Shown here: positions 1-10,883 of the stretch, one piece after another
Numbering within the stretch: position 1 is the stretch's first letter
Layout: each line of letters opens with the position of its first letter
From: Zygnema cylindricum
Taxonomy: Eukaryota; Streptophyta; Zygnematophyceae; Zygnematales; Zygnemataceae
Direction of reading: 5' to 3'
DNA length: 64,000 bases
Assembly: GCA_037447655.1 (NCBI GenBank)
Contig: JBBHKE010003555.1
Location: forward strand, 221,944-285,943
The notes under the pieces: generated by a model
What the model saw: the letters and a program-made list of their open reading frames with translations, nothing else
The model's database searches: none
Told to the model about the DNA's origin: nothing
Program-made: the position numbers and the translations under genes

Positions 1-306
1 TATAGCACTTAGCATTGGTCTTAGTCAATTAGGATAAAGTTGACCGCTACCGGTCAACTTGACGAACCGCAGGTACCGGTATCAAATCTTTGGTCCGTCA
101 AGTATATTTTTAGTAACCTACTAAAAATAGCTGTCTGTTGAACTAAGGCAGCCATGGATCAACTTGTCTCTCTTACCTTTCAGTGACTACAACAAGTATG
201 GGAGCTAGAGAGCGGAGGTGGAGGCAGGCTGTCCGTCCTTTTTCCTTTTCTTTTATAAAAACATATTTAAACCTAGAAAATACTCTAGAAATCTATATAT
301 TTCAAC
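1..306 (-). mobile_element. Copia LTR, 5'-edge portion cut by the window start
   Basis: The segment matches 63330-63634 closely along its whole length and ends in TTTCAACA, the reverse complement of the LTR start TGTTGAAA. It carries the tRNA-like block (about 35-125) with a T-run after it, the GCAGCCATGG motif and the CAGTGACT block that are typical of this LTR family. No polypurine tract follows at 307. It is therefore either the outer end of a 5' LTR whose element lies to the left, or a solo LTR. The rest is outside the window, so target duplication cannot be tested. Confidence 0.8.
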
Positions 307-415
307 AGTTGTTTCTCGTCTTGGTAATTTTCGAAACCGGGTGTCAATTTAGGTTTCGGAGGAAGAGATGGTGGGTGATTGGGTTTGTTGCCTAACCCGA
401 TGTCGTTGTTTAGCA

Positions 416-3400
416 TTACTGCCCTTGGAATAAATGACAAAGGCCCCGTAGCTTTCCCGTTGTGATCCCTCTGACCCATTTTCTGCTTGTCTTGTCTTTG
501 CATCGATGTCGAATTGCATAGTTGGCTGCGGTAGTCTTCCACCCCATCATTCCAAGCTCCAAACAAGAAGGTTTGGGCATGGTGGGCATTTGGGGTTCCA
601 AATCCCAACCCAATAAGTCGTCATCGTTGGATCCCGTTGTGCCTTTAAGCTCAAGCTCCGTGAGCTTTTGTAACAACTCATGTTTTTGCATTTGGAGTCG
701 TTGTGTTGCTGTTAGAGGAGCAAGCCGGGAAGATGATCCCTAGTGGAGGGCAGTCAACTCTACAGCCATTGCGGTCAACTGCTGACTCAGCTGCTGTATG
801 ATGATCTCCGGCGTAAGCCTGGCCTTAGCAGTCGGGGCTCGATCAGATCTCTTTGGCGGGGGCATAAGTTGGCGCCCCTAACGGTAAAGAAGTTGGAGTG
901 GGAGAGGGTTAACAATTGTTTCTCCTTCTCCAGTAAACAAAGCAAATTGCATCATTTCCTTGGGTACTCTATTTTTTCAGAAACATTGCCCTTCCTTGTG
1001 CCCCAGAATTCTAGAAGCTTTGCACTTAGCGCCCTCGGTGGTATATTTACCCCAGATCTCGTTAGAGATCAAAGCGTCATCAAACTTTGGAAGTTTGATT
1101 TGCCGCAACAAAGATAGGGACATCTTAGAGGTTTAGCTCGGTGGAGTTGGACGGTAAGTTTCCTTCGTTACCTGGGTCTTGTCCTCTCCCCCTCCCTCCC
1201 TTCAACCTTTTTTGTTGTTTCAAAGGTCCTTTCTACCCGTTCCTTTTCCTATTCCTTCATGTTTGGTGCCTGCTCCGATTTCAGTTTCCGGATGTAGTGC
1301 TTCTACCCATGACCTGGTTGTTGACAATTTAGGCAATTATAGAGAAGCACTCGCTTGTCTGCTCCCATGGCTGGTTCTAACTCGTTGTCAGCCACTTGCT
1401 TCCCTTTAAGCTTCCGCAAAGCGTGAAGTTCAGTTTATTTCTCCTCACTCAAAGAGGTTTCCTTGGCAAATCCTGCAAAATTTGCCCGGGTCTTGCCGGT
1501 CACGGCCTTCTCCCTTACCTCATTGTGGACAAAGTGGTCATTTAATTTCATAGCCACCAGTGAGATTTCCTTAGAGGAGGGATTCAAGTCCTGAATTGCC
1601 TGTCCGGCAATCCAGTTATCTAGAGGATTTTATCTTGTCGGTCTTAATGAATTACAGACAGTGATAAAGTATTTAGTTGCCATTGCCAAAAGGTCAATCG
1701 TGGACAGTTTCGTTTTTTTCTAACAAAAGTTTGAAAGTTGGTTGAAGAGAGTTTGGGGAGTCTCATTCTTCAAGCATCGAAATTCTGTGAATTCCTTGAT
1801 TGTTGACTCATTCTTCTCTATTTAGAGGAGTCTCCAGATATTTAGCAGAGTGGTACAAGGGTTCGGATAAGCAACCATGCGAGTTGCTGCCTGGGCTGCT
1901 TGAATGGCTTGCAGTTGGTTAACATAGGCACCTCCTAATGCCTGTTGTTTCATGTCCTGTGTGAAGGTAGGGGTCAAAGGGGTTGCAGCCGCTGCCGCTT
2001 ATTCAGCCTTCGCTTGCAGGACTGCCGCATCAAGGGTTAGATCTGAGATCTTGATGCTAGGAGCCATCAAAAGAGGTTGACGCTCCTTGTAATCTACCAA
2101 CGCCCCTCCAGAAAGGTCTCCGGAGGAGGGGTTCCTGAGATGGACGATGCGAAGTGTTTGTGAGGAGGTGAGTAAGCGGGGACGTGCTTGTAAGGTAAAA
2201 CAGGCGACTGCGGAGACCCACGGACCGCTGCAGCGAGAGAAACGGATGGCAAAGGGCAGTCCCGCGCTTTGTAGTAGGTCCCAGGGAGTGAGAGGAATAA
2301 AGAGGAGGAGAAAATGGGAGATTTTGAGATGCTCTAAGAGGTGGAGAGGGGGGTGATGACAGCCTCAGGGGAATGTGAATCCTCTCGTCCGGTTGCAACT
2401 CCACCAAAACCTCCAATGCCAAAGACACCTCCACCAAAACCAAAGTTTGCTCTCCCCGAGGATTAGCAATAGACTCAGAAGGTAAATCACCACCCAAACC
2501 CCTCGTGTTAGGTCCTATTATTTCCCCACCTTCCCGCTGAAGGGGAGGCTTTTGGCTAGGACCTGAGGAAGGAACGTCGGGATGTGTGCTTGCGAGAGGA
2601 GAAGTTCCCAGATCTGGTGCTTCGGCATGTGGCCTTGTCTCCGGTGTAAGAGGGGTCTCCCCGCTGAGAATCCCACTCATCTTACGCCGAGCTTCTCAAA
2701 TAAGCATCAATTCATGTTCCCATACCTTTCTCCTTTCTACCTCCAAGGCCTCCCAATCTACGGTGGCAGGTCCAGCCCTCGCCGTAGCTTGTCCCTGGGA
2801 TTTAAGAACCTCCACTAGTTCCTTGGCCTTTTCGACAACTTTGTTGAGATCCGTTATCCCCATCCCCGGAATTTCATGATCATTCAGTCTGGTCCGCCAC
2901 CATCCCTTGGACAAATCTCCGGGACCGGTACCCGGAACCTCTCGATCATTTGGTTTAAATTGCCAGAGCCCTCCGGCAGGGCTGTCACGAGGTGGTGTAG
3001 GAGCAGGTTTCCTGGTTAAGGCTGACACAAGAGTTGGGGATGTCTCCTCTTTCGGAAGAGGTGCGAATCTCCCCTTGCTATCACGGTGGTCAAACCTCTT
3101 CCCCCTCAATGGATCTCGTGCTTCCCTCTCGATAGCACGTTCCCAGTACGAGGCCAAGAAGAGGTACGCCCTCGAAGGGTTTGCTGGCTGCGGTGTCCTG
3201 AAAGAAAGATAGGGGAGGGCAAGAATAGGGAGCTTTATGTGTTTGGTCCTGCACCGACTTTGAAAAGTTGCTCTCCGAAAAACTGCTCAAAAGCTCCACC
3301 ACCCCTCCCACGGGTCTAAACACTCTGACTCGATCTGTCCAGGCCCCTCTTTGTACCAACTCCTTCTTCATTTTCATCTCATCGAGGTCGTGAAGGGCAA

Positions 3401-3775
3401 GGAGTTCCTTATGATTTGGGTGACGTGGATCCGTCAAAATCTCAGAGTCAATCTAGATCTCGGCCTGGGGAATCTTAGATGTGGTGTGAAGCCTAACCTC
3501 CGGAAGAGGACCCTAATGGGGCTCCCTCTGCGCTTGCCGCTTTGGCCGGGCCCGTGGTGACACCCGGTTCCTTTCTTGGGCCTGAGCCCGGGCTTCTTTC
3601 CTTTCCTCAGCATAGATCTTAGCAGCCTCCGCCAAAGAAGGGTAATGTTCGGGAGTCAGACGAGGAGGAGGGGGACGAGAAGAAGCACTAGCCGGTTCCT
3701 TGGCGTGAGAATCAAAGACAATCTCCTTGGGTTCAGACTCCTCGGACTTTTGAGGCTGTCCCTATTTTAAAAGGC
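416..3775 (-). pseudogene. Decayed gag-like polyprotein with CCHC zinc knuckle, unknown retroelement family
   Basis: Minus-strand translation gives a long, proline- and charge-rich reading frame broken by stops and frameshifts. The N-terminal third (3775-2700) is charged, with a segment rich in EERKEARAQAQERN-like residues. A frameshift lies near 3180 and an in-frame TGA near 2696. The middle (2150-1850) reads ALVDYKERQPLLMAPSIK and then an Ala/Gln-rich helix. The gag-like core (1710-1450) includes STIDLLAMATKYF and NPLDNWIAGQAIQDL. The knuckle at 1285-1335 reads CLNCQQPGHG, stop, KHY: a CX2CX4HX4C pattern with the last Cys changed to Tyr. It then continues to about 416 with a Leu-rich segment. 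No protease or RT follows, because the LTR at 1-306 lies next. GC content is higher than in the neighbouring copia sequence. It could be the gag of a non-autonomous gag-only LTR element or of a divergent Ty3/gypsy element. Copia gag is unlikely because the copia gag motifs are absent. Confidence 0.5.
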
Positions 3776-5129
3776 GCTCCTACCGACCTTGCTCTCGAGA
3801 TCCGTTATCCAGAGTCCCTCCTCCCACCATGATGACGGAGGTAACAAGAGAAAGAGAAATGAATGTAAATAGAGCTCCCATCCAAAAAGAGAGCTTCCAA
3901 AGTCAAAGCTCTTATCCCCTCTAATCCGAGCGGAGAGGTGGCTTTTCAGTACTCTCTTTTGTCTACGGGAAGTCTGTCGCACGTGTTCCCTCAAAACCCA
4001 TTGTCCTAATCGAAGGGGTTTCAATTTACGCCGGAACATTCACTCCAAAGCAAAAAGAACTTTAGACAAAGACACAAATGCACTACCACGTATATATATA
4101 TAAATAAATATGATTGGCTTTCCAAATTTAACAATATCACGTTGCCCCAAAAAAGAGAAAAAAAGATAGAAAATGTGTAATGTAGCAAAGCAAGCTTAAC
4201 ATACCCCAGCAATCAACAATAACAATTAGAAAAAGGCGACCCCTCTCCGGATAGTATCGTCAAAAGGTATGGTACTCTTGCAACCTTCGGTGTCCGCAGC
4301 TCAGAACCAATCATACTTTTTTTCGGTTCCAAACAGCAAAAAGTCTAGAACCACCCAAAAGGAAGTTAGTGCCAACTACCCGCCCAGACTCTGGTTTCCA
4401 CAAAAGACAGATCCAAAACCAAGATGGCAATAGACTCAAAACAACACAAAGATTCTCCAAAAGAAGGTTTGTTGGAATTCTGAGGGTTTTCACAGGAGAC
4501 ATTACGAAAAAGCAACCTGTCTCCTTCAACCCCAATTGCCTTATACATCAAAGTTTGTCAAATTGCAGGTCCAAAAGTCAAAGCTACGCTATTAACCAAT
4601 GAGTGGCAAGCAAATATAATAGAACTAACATGAGACAAAATAATCCGTATTACCCTCGGGGCAAAAAATTCTCCTCCGGGCTGCGGCTAGATGTGCGGGC
4701 GGAAGTAATTATTTGGTCCACTATAATAAAACAAAGTCTTGAAAAAGAACACTAACTTGCCAAACTTTGACCTAACGTAATTAATGGACCACGAGTCAGC
4801 TGAGACTCAACTAAATTCCTACTGACGGCTACCACATTATACTCTAAATGCAAATCCGAGAAGTTACGTGGCAATCCACAATATACCCCCCTACGGCGGC
4901 TTTTGGAAACTGGTCCCATGTAAGTAAATTGCAATCTTTGAGACCGTAGAACTTTGTCGTCCGGCCTCCGTTAGGCGTCAAATAAAGTGCGTTTCGCTCA
5001 GTTTAGGAAATAAAAGGATCTCGTGCGGCTTGGTGCAGTCACTCCTCCGTACTGTGAAGACCGTAGAGGGTAAAAAAAAAGGCTTGGAAATCCTTGGTGA
5101 TATAAAGGTATGCCAAAAAAGCACATGAG
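3776..5129. other. Unassigned sequence
   Basis: I see no recognisable gene or repeat end. Short open frames (for example 3767-4039 minus) have no family signature. The part next to 3776 may be upstream sequence of the gag-like remnant. An AT-rich stretch with a TA run lies near 4090-4110. Confidence 0.4.
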
Positions 5130-5299
5130 CTTGACAACGTTCCTTTCTCCTGTCTATCATATGTGCCACCTCTTTGTCCTCTTCCACCAAAGTTGGGAGA
5201 GGGATCTTTCCCTCTCTCCTCATCACGCATCTGCCAATCAGCTCCTGTAGAAAACGCTTGAACACTTGGACTCCCTCTCCTAAGCCCTATGGTGCGATC
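5130..5299 (-). pseudogene. Copia gag C-terminal fragment (element B)
   Basis: Minus-strand translation includes GLRRGSPSVQAF and DEERGKDPSPNFGGRGQRGG, which aligns with the basic linker before the zinc knuckle in element I gag (near 36160-36300). The fragment stops where LTR A begins. The matching gag N-terminus lies on the other side of LTR A (7098-7254), so both pieces probably come from one element. About 180 codons between them are missing. Confidence 0.7.
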
Positions 5300-7097
5300 T
5301 ACCTCCATGAGTCCTCAGAGTGTATAGCTTCCAAGAAGCCTCTAGGATAACCCTGACCCCTTTGTGTTTCAGCAAGAATAACAGCCACCCTGGCAAACAA
5401 AAACTCTAACCAACTTCACCCTTGTGAAGGCAAGACTCCCCTAAGTTGATAGCAAAAAGAATCTTTGAATTTGCTCCCCTGAGCAGTAAGTGTTGTTCTG
5501 AGACAAGTGTTGGTACTGAAGATGAAGAAGATGCAGCAGTAGTCATCGTAGAACAAATCAAGAGAGGAAGCTTCCACAAATACCGATGGCTGAACAACAA
5601 CTTTGACAGACTATAACTTTCATAAAGACGCTCCAAACGTCCTGAAATATGCCACAATGATAACATACAAAAAAACACACACTCAAAATTTCAATCAATT
5701 CCGCTCACAAATCTGTGAGATATGTAGAAATGAAATTACATAAAACTGAGTGTACGGTTTTCATATCATTTGTTCCTAAAAATCAAATTCAATAAGTCCT
5801 ACTTTTATACACCGAAACTACACTAAGCTGTACGGAGGCATTCCAGGCGTACATCTAACATTCTATCACAAATATTTACACCGAAGTTCAGACAACGTAA
5901 AGTGATAATGATCTAGTCACGCCTCGTCACTATTTGTTGGCGGCAGCTGTCAGCGGTCCGATTAGAGGATTCGGCACCGTAGAATTGACTTCACGAAGTC
6001 GAGTGGTCCTGCCGAATTTCCGTACGTCCACGGAGGACATACTCACGCATTCTCCCAAGTGACGACACGTGTCCCAAGTGTGAATGAACCGTGAACTCCC
6101 AACTTCACTGTCACACTAATTTCGGTAAGTACTGAACCGAACTCAACCAAAAATAGCTTAAGTCCTGAACACCTCTCTCTCACAGCTGAGGCATAAAGAG
6201 GACTAAAGCTTTCTAAAAACAATAGTAAGTTATGGAGGGTCAAAGTTGACCTTTTGTACAGAAGCTCTCTGGGAGAGAGGGTCCTATCTTCTAATTTTTC
6301 TAAGTCCTATCTCTCTCACAGACTCTATCTATTGATGTACGGAGCCAATCAGATTACTCCTCCGTACACAAAAGTACAGCTGTCGGTGTACTTTCTGTAC
6401 GAACATTGTACGACATAGCCTAGATGTCGACACGTGGTATATCCGGATTCGCTCTTTTAATCCTTAGAGATGCCGCTATCCAATGTCATTCCGCCACGTG
6501 TCATCCGATATGGCGATGACCAAAAACCGCCAAAATCGTGTTCCGCGATCTCGGCGTTTAATTCCGGTTGTCCGATTAAATTCACATTCAATCGTAGCCG
6601 AAATAAATACATGCGCGGTATTCGTTTCGCTAAAGAAATAAATGCGCGGTATTCATTTTTTATCTGTACCGTAATCCGTTCTTTTACATTACTGGATCTA
6701 TGTTTCCCGTAAAACTGTTTTAGTTAAATGAACTATCCTACGTATTAATGTTTAATTAATTATCAAACCCTACATTAAGTAACACTATGTCTAGACTTAA
6801 TGGTTAAAGCTACCTGCTATCGGCTGCTTACCGTCCAGCAGGTTCCAGGATCAAATCATGGAGGTATCACATATAATTTTAATAAATTAACCCCAAATTA
6901 TAAATAAACTAATATATATATATCCCGTAAACCTCTGGATAGCCTAGGTAGTTATGGCTCTAGCTTCCTCTCCAATTTCTCAATGACTGCGACAAGTTTG
7001 AGAGTTGGAGAGAGAAGTTAGAGGTAGACTGCCTCAGCTTCTTTCTATATTTCTATTCAGACCTAGAAAATACTTTAAAATACCATTAATTTCTACA
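5300..7097 (-). mobile_element. Copia LTR A (minus), interrupted by a 734-bp insertion
   Basis: The segment runs from CCTCCATGAGTCCTCAGAG (LTR 3' side, first 10-15 bases lost) to TTTCTACA at 7097 (LTR 5' edge). Without the insertion at 5491-6224 it is about 1.06 kb, the normal size here. It contains the LTR landmarks in order: small hairpins, LTR body from 6230, GTAC cluster (6340-6420), CACGTGTCATC G-box (about 6496), tandem ATGCGCGGTATT (6611, 6642), degraded tRNA-like block (6800-6870) and CAATGACTGCGACAAG (near 6980). It lies inside gag of element B, but codons are missing at the junction, so it is not a clean insertion. Confidence 0.8.
5491..6224 (-). mobile_element. Solo LTR of a second family (G-type), 5-bp target duplication
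   Basis: LTR A is interrupted between two copies of GTAAG (5486-5490 and 6225-6229). The inserted 734 bp begins TGTTGTTCTGAGACAAG and ends CTAAAAACAATA. It resembles the ends of the segment at 31897-32748, which begins TGTTGTTCTGTGACAAC and ends TTTCAAAAACAACA. The near TG...CA ends and 5-bp duplication fit a solo LTR. It is AT-rich and has no coding content. Confidence 0.7.
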
Positions 7098-7254
7098 AGA
7101 GGTGCCACAAAAACGTTTCCCTCCAAACCCAGGTGGAGGTGGGCATCGAATTTGTCCAAACACTATGCCTCATACATGCTTCTCAAATATTTCTCCCTCC
7201 ATTATCCTTTCCCAATATAAAAAGTCTGATCCATCAAATATGGGCACCCTAGAG
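7098..7254 (-). pseudogene. Copia gag N-terminal fragment (element B)
   Basis: Reading leftward from the PBS, the frame gives MGPPSRVPIFDG, then a DFLYWE and EGEIFEKH stretch, with one in-frame stop, ending near KRFCGTS. This matches the first 60 or so residues of element I gag (35411 onward). In copia elements this region is the start of the capsid precursor that packages the RNA. It is truncated at 7097 by LTR A. The remaining gag is at 5130-5299. Confidence 0.75.
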
Positions 7255-7268
7255 GGTGGGCCCATAAC
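7255..7268 (-). promoter_or_regulatory. Primer-binding site of element B (half-tRNA type)
   Basis: On the minus strand this reads GTTATGGGCCCACC, identical to element I. It is complementary to the anticodon arm of plant initiator tRNA-Met, with the primer 3' end at C39. A hairpin CACCC-TCTA-GGGTG overlaps its 3' side. Confidence 0.75.
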
Positions 7269-7269
7269 C

Positions 7270-8130
7270 TAAAATTATATGGTCTCCATTGACCCACAAA
7301 ATGAGCAACATATTTAGAGCGTCTATGATAATATTTGGCCCTTCCACTTTCCCACTGAATAAGTGCCACCTAGGCACACAAATATTTTGACCACTCCCAC
7401 CCATGTGAGGATAAGACTCCTTTGATTCAAACCCAAAAAGAATCAGTGAATTTGCTCCTTTGAGGAGCAAGTTATGGCTGGTCAAAGATGACCTTTATAG
7501 TTCCAAGTTCTCTTAGAGAGAGGTACCTAAATATCACTAAGTCTTGATCTGCCTACTCACGACTACCTATTACTAAACCCTAGTCCAATAGAAACACTAT
7601 ATAGTACAAGAAGGTACAATGGGTGATGTTCTTATTGTACGTCAATTGTACGACATGGTCTACAAGGTGACACTTGTCAAATCGGGAGCCATGGTTCCTC
7701 CTCCCATCTTTTACGGTATCAAATAATGCGGCGCCACGTGGCACCACGTGACGCAATCTCAAAATGTCGCCAAAAGCTCACTTCGAGTGGCGACTACAAT
7801 GCTGGTCGTCCGATCAAATCATATATTACACAGTTCAGATTCTCGTAAATGCATAAATTGTTCATCTTCGCTAAGTTGGTGTTAATTAGCCGTCGCAGTA
7901 TTGTTTATAGATCTTTGAAATCTGTCAGGTGTATCGTTTTGGTAACGCCTGAACCACTGACCTAGGTTCAATTCTGGACGTATGCAACATTTTTGTAAAA
8001 TATCCTCAGCTTCAAATTCTGCCACTTTATAAATATGGGGGCAGCCATGGCAAGCCTTTGATCCTCACTCTCTCTCTTTAAAGTAAAACAAAACAAAAAA
8101 AGTGAACTATTTAATTACCTCTTTTCAACA
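7270..8130 (-). mobile_element. 5' LTR of copia element B
   Basis: The segment is bounded by the PBS on the left and TTTTCAACA at 8130 on the right, about 0.86 kb. It shares its body with the LTRs of element I (34507-35406 and 46277-47181): the GACCCACAAAATGAGC start region, the hairpins around GCTCCTTTGAGGAGC, and GCCACGTGGCACCACGTG (near 7733). It ends directly against a plus-strand protease fragment (C), so element B was inserted there or joined by rearrangement. The left end needed for a target duplication is lost. Confidence 0.75.
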
Positions 8131-9660
8131 CCTAGTATATAGATAGAGTACGCGGATGGGAGAGTGGTTACCACAGATCTAGTTGGGTCGGTACCCTGAA
8201 AGTCTTAGTGGAGGGTAAGACTTATATACTCACCTTCTCAGATGTACTCTACATTCCTCATCTGACTAAAAATCTTGTCTCTACATCTGTGTTAGATGAC
8301 AAAGAGTTTGATAACAGAACTAGAAAGGGAGTCTTTACATTTAAGTATGGGGGTGATGTCTACTTCACGGCAAATAAGGGAAACCAAGGAATGTTTAGGC
8401 TTAACCTGAGTAATGAAAAGAAGAATGCTTACTATGTTGGTGTTCCAAAATTGATGATATGGCATAAACGGTTGGGGCATGTGCATTTTGATAGGCTGAG
8501 GGAAATGAAGAAGCTTGGTGTAGTAAAAGGCATTCAGTTTGGGGATAATGATATTGTGGATGATTATAGTGGCTGTGCTTAAGGTAATGCTCACAGACTT
8601 CTTTATCCCAAAGCCGCCACATATATGGGTGAGAAAATACTAGATTTGGTCCACACATATATATCTGGGGACCTACAAAAGTACCTTCGGTCGGACGGAA
8701 GAAATTTATGTTGACAATAACCGTTGATTGGTCTAGATACTGTATAGTTTACTCCGTAAAAACGAAGTCTGAAACACCAACTTACTTCAAAGAATATAAA
8801 GCCTGGAGTGAGAAGTTGCATGGAACCCCCATTAAGAGAATAAGGAGTGATAATTGGGGAGAATATACCTCTAACCAGTTTGAGGAATACTTAAGAGATG
8901 AGAGAGTTCAGAACCAAAAAATTGTACCATATAACCCGGAACAAAATGGTATAGCTGAGAGGTTGAACCAAACACTAGAAGATACTGAATGCAGTATGTT
9001 GGCCGACAAAAAAATAGGAAAGAGATTTTGGGCAGAAGCCATGAACTATGCCAACAACATTAAAAAAAGAGTCATAACCTCAGCTGTAAAATGAATAACA
9101 CCTTATGAAAGATGGGTTGGAAGGAAACATGATATCTCTCACCTTAAAGTATTCGGTAGCCAAGTATTCATTCTTCACACGGATAAGTAAAACTGGAAAG
9201 TATATGCTAAGGGAAAACCTGGATACTTTGTAGGATATGATGAGGATGTCAAGGGATATAGAGTCTATGACTTAGCAAAGAAAGATTTCATTCTAGACAA
9301 ACACCTAGTTGTCATGGATGAAGGGAAGTCATTTGACCCCTTCAAATATACCAAGAAGATAAGAATCACATTTGAGTATGAAAGTGAGGAGAACTCGGTC
9401 GTTTCCAAAAGAGACATGAGTGACACAGTGATTGTAGATTCAGAGGAGATCCAAGATACATGAGATCCATCGGAAACCTCACATATTCTTATCGACTTCG
9501 AGGAGACTGAAGCCGAGGAACCGGAAATCAGCTTCTGTAGATAGGGGAGCCAATGAGACAGTAAGGAGAAATCCAAGACTTCTTTCCATTCTAGCTTCGG
9601 AGTTTGAGGGAGGGAGAAAGAGCAGCAAAAAGATAGAAGAGAAACATGTCGTTCATAAGG
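8131..9660 (+). pseudogene. Copia protease end and integrase, fragment C
   Basis: The translation begins inside protease (EYADGRVVTT, LVGS) and runs through the region up to the integrase zinc domain WHKRLGHVHFDRL...YSGCA (HHCC). It continues with the catalytic core (LVHT...DNWGEYTSNQF, NPEQNG) and the C-terminal GYRVYDLAKKD-like module. Stops interrupt at 8580, 9091 and 9187, and a frameshift lies near 8690. DNGGEY is changed to DNWGEY. Integrase would insert the cDNA into the genome. This copy cannot work. It begins abruptly at 8131 next to LTR B, without its own LTR or gag. Confidence 0.8.
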
Positions 9661-10342
9661 TAACTAAGCTATCTCAACCAGATGAGCCCCAGTCATACTC
9701 GGAGGCAGTGAACAGTCCAAAGAAAGCCAGATGGATTAGAGCCATAAATGATGAGATGGCCTCCATCATGGAAGCAAATACTTGGGAACTAGCCGACTGT
9801 CTTCCGGACGGAAAAACCGATTGGTTGAAAATGGGTTTTGAAACTTAAACTGAATCAAAATAATACCATTGAAAGATATAAAGCTCGGTTGGTAGCAAAA
9901 GGGTTTACCCAAATGGAGGGGATTGACTATGAGGAGACTTTTGCTCCAGTTGTTATCTTTATTCTAGCCACAACTTAAGACATGGAAATACACCAGATGG
10001 ATATTAAGACTGCCTTTCTCAATGGTGAATTAGAAGAAGAAATTTCTATGCGGCATCTAGAGGGGTTTGTGGAGGAAAGAGAAGAAAGCAAAGTCTGCAG
10101 GCTCAAAAAGTCCATAGATGGATTGAAGAATGCTCCCGGATAGTGGAATAAAAAATCGGATGAATTTCTCACCGATCTGATATATATTTGGATCAACTGT
10201 GACCACTCTATCTCTATGTTTGAAGATAAGAATGGTGTGATTTTAATTGCAATTTATGTGGATGATCTGCTGGTGTTAAGTCTTTGGAAAAGATCAATAA
10301 GTTAAAGAAAGATCTTAGAAGCAGATTTGACATGAAAGATTT
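9661..10342 (+). pseudogene. Copia reverse transcriptase fragment C
   Basis: Copia RT is recognised from [29 protein letters not shown]-like and IAIYVDDLLVL (near 10245-10275) motifs spread over several frames. A short deletion removes the segment that should precede the LAAxED motif (near 9960). Several stops and frameshifts are present. The fragment stops at MKD (ATGAAAGATT, 10331-10342), where a gypsy LTR begins. The rest of this RT and RNase H is not found after the gap at 12191. Confidence 0.75.
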
Positions 10343-10849
10343 TGTAACAAGGTTACAGAGTTGGGTACTTAGTAGCTAGCAACAGGGCTGCTATAATTGC
10401 GTTGTCAGAGCAGCGCAACTCGATTCTAGACTTGCGCAACATAGCAGCGTAGCAACTTAGCGGCGTAGCTACTTAGTAGCGTAGCAGCGCAGCACAGCAA
10501 CGCAGCTTAACAGTATAGCAACGCTGCGGAATGTCGATAGAACGGTATTGTTATAGAATGATATTTTGAGATTTGTCTCGGTTGACTGTGAAGGTCCACG
10601 TGTACAATTGTACAGTACTAGGTTGATTACCAGCTAGTTAGTTTAAATAGTGAGGTAAGCCTAGTCAGCAGGACACTCTTTAAGTAGACTTTCGCAGCGA
10701 GGGCTGACTCTTGTAATCCTCTCCCGAGTAATAAAGCGCAGCCTTGTCTTTCATTGTTGTGTGCTCTTGTTGTTGCTACGGGAAGATCATTGGAATTTTC
10801 CGTTGTGTATTGTGGTGTGTTTTAGTGCTTATTATTGTCCCCTTTTACA
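10343..10849 (+). mobile_element. 5' LTR of a Ty3/gypsy element
   Basis: The 507-bp segment begins TGTAACAAGG and ends CCCCTTTTACA, directly followed by a PBS. TATA-like TTTAAATA is at 10642-10649 and AATAAA at 10730-10735, consistent with U3-R-U5. The first third (10410-10530) is a run of GCAGCG/GTAGC units. It is inserted in copia fragment C. The 3' LTR is not in the window. Confidence 0.75.
10410..10530. repeat. GCAGC/TAGCAGCG degenerate repeat in the gypsy LTR
   Basis: Units such as TAGCAGCG, TAGCAACT, TAGCGGCG, CGCAGCACAGCAACG follow each other with irregular length. The pattern GCAGC/GCTGC is self-complementary in places and could fold. It lies in U3. Confidence 0.7.
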
Positions 10850-10850
10850 C

Positions 10851-10863
10851 TAGTATCGGAGCT
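10851..10863 (+). promoter_or_regulatory. Gypsy primer-binding site (3' end of initiator tRNA-Met)
   Basis: TAGTATCGGAGCT differs from the canonical TGGTATCAGAGC-type plant iMet PBS at few positions and sits one base after the LTR end. In contrast with the copia elements here, it targets the tRNA 3' end. Confidence 0.65.
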
Positions 10864-10883
10864 ATTCCACGTGACTTGACAGC

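Noticed and set aside
285-743. Plus- and minus-strand short frames near the left edge as genes
   Set aside because: They overlap the LTR edge and the decayed gag-like region; none has independent support.
5300-7097. LTR A as a clean solo-LTR insertion with target duplication
   Set aside because: The LTR 3' edge is eroded and about 180 gag codons of the host element are missing between the two sides.
10410-10530. CRISPR-like or satellite array
   Set aside because: Units vary in length and sequence and have no spacers; it lies inside an LTR.
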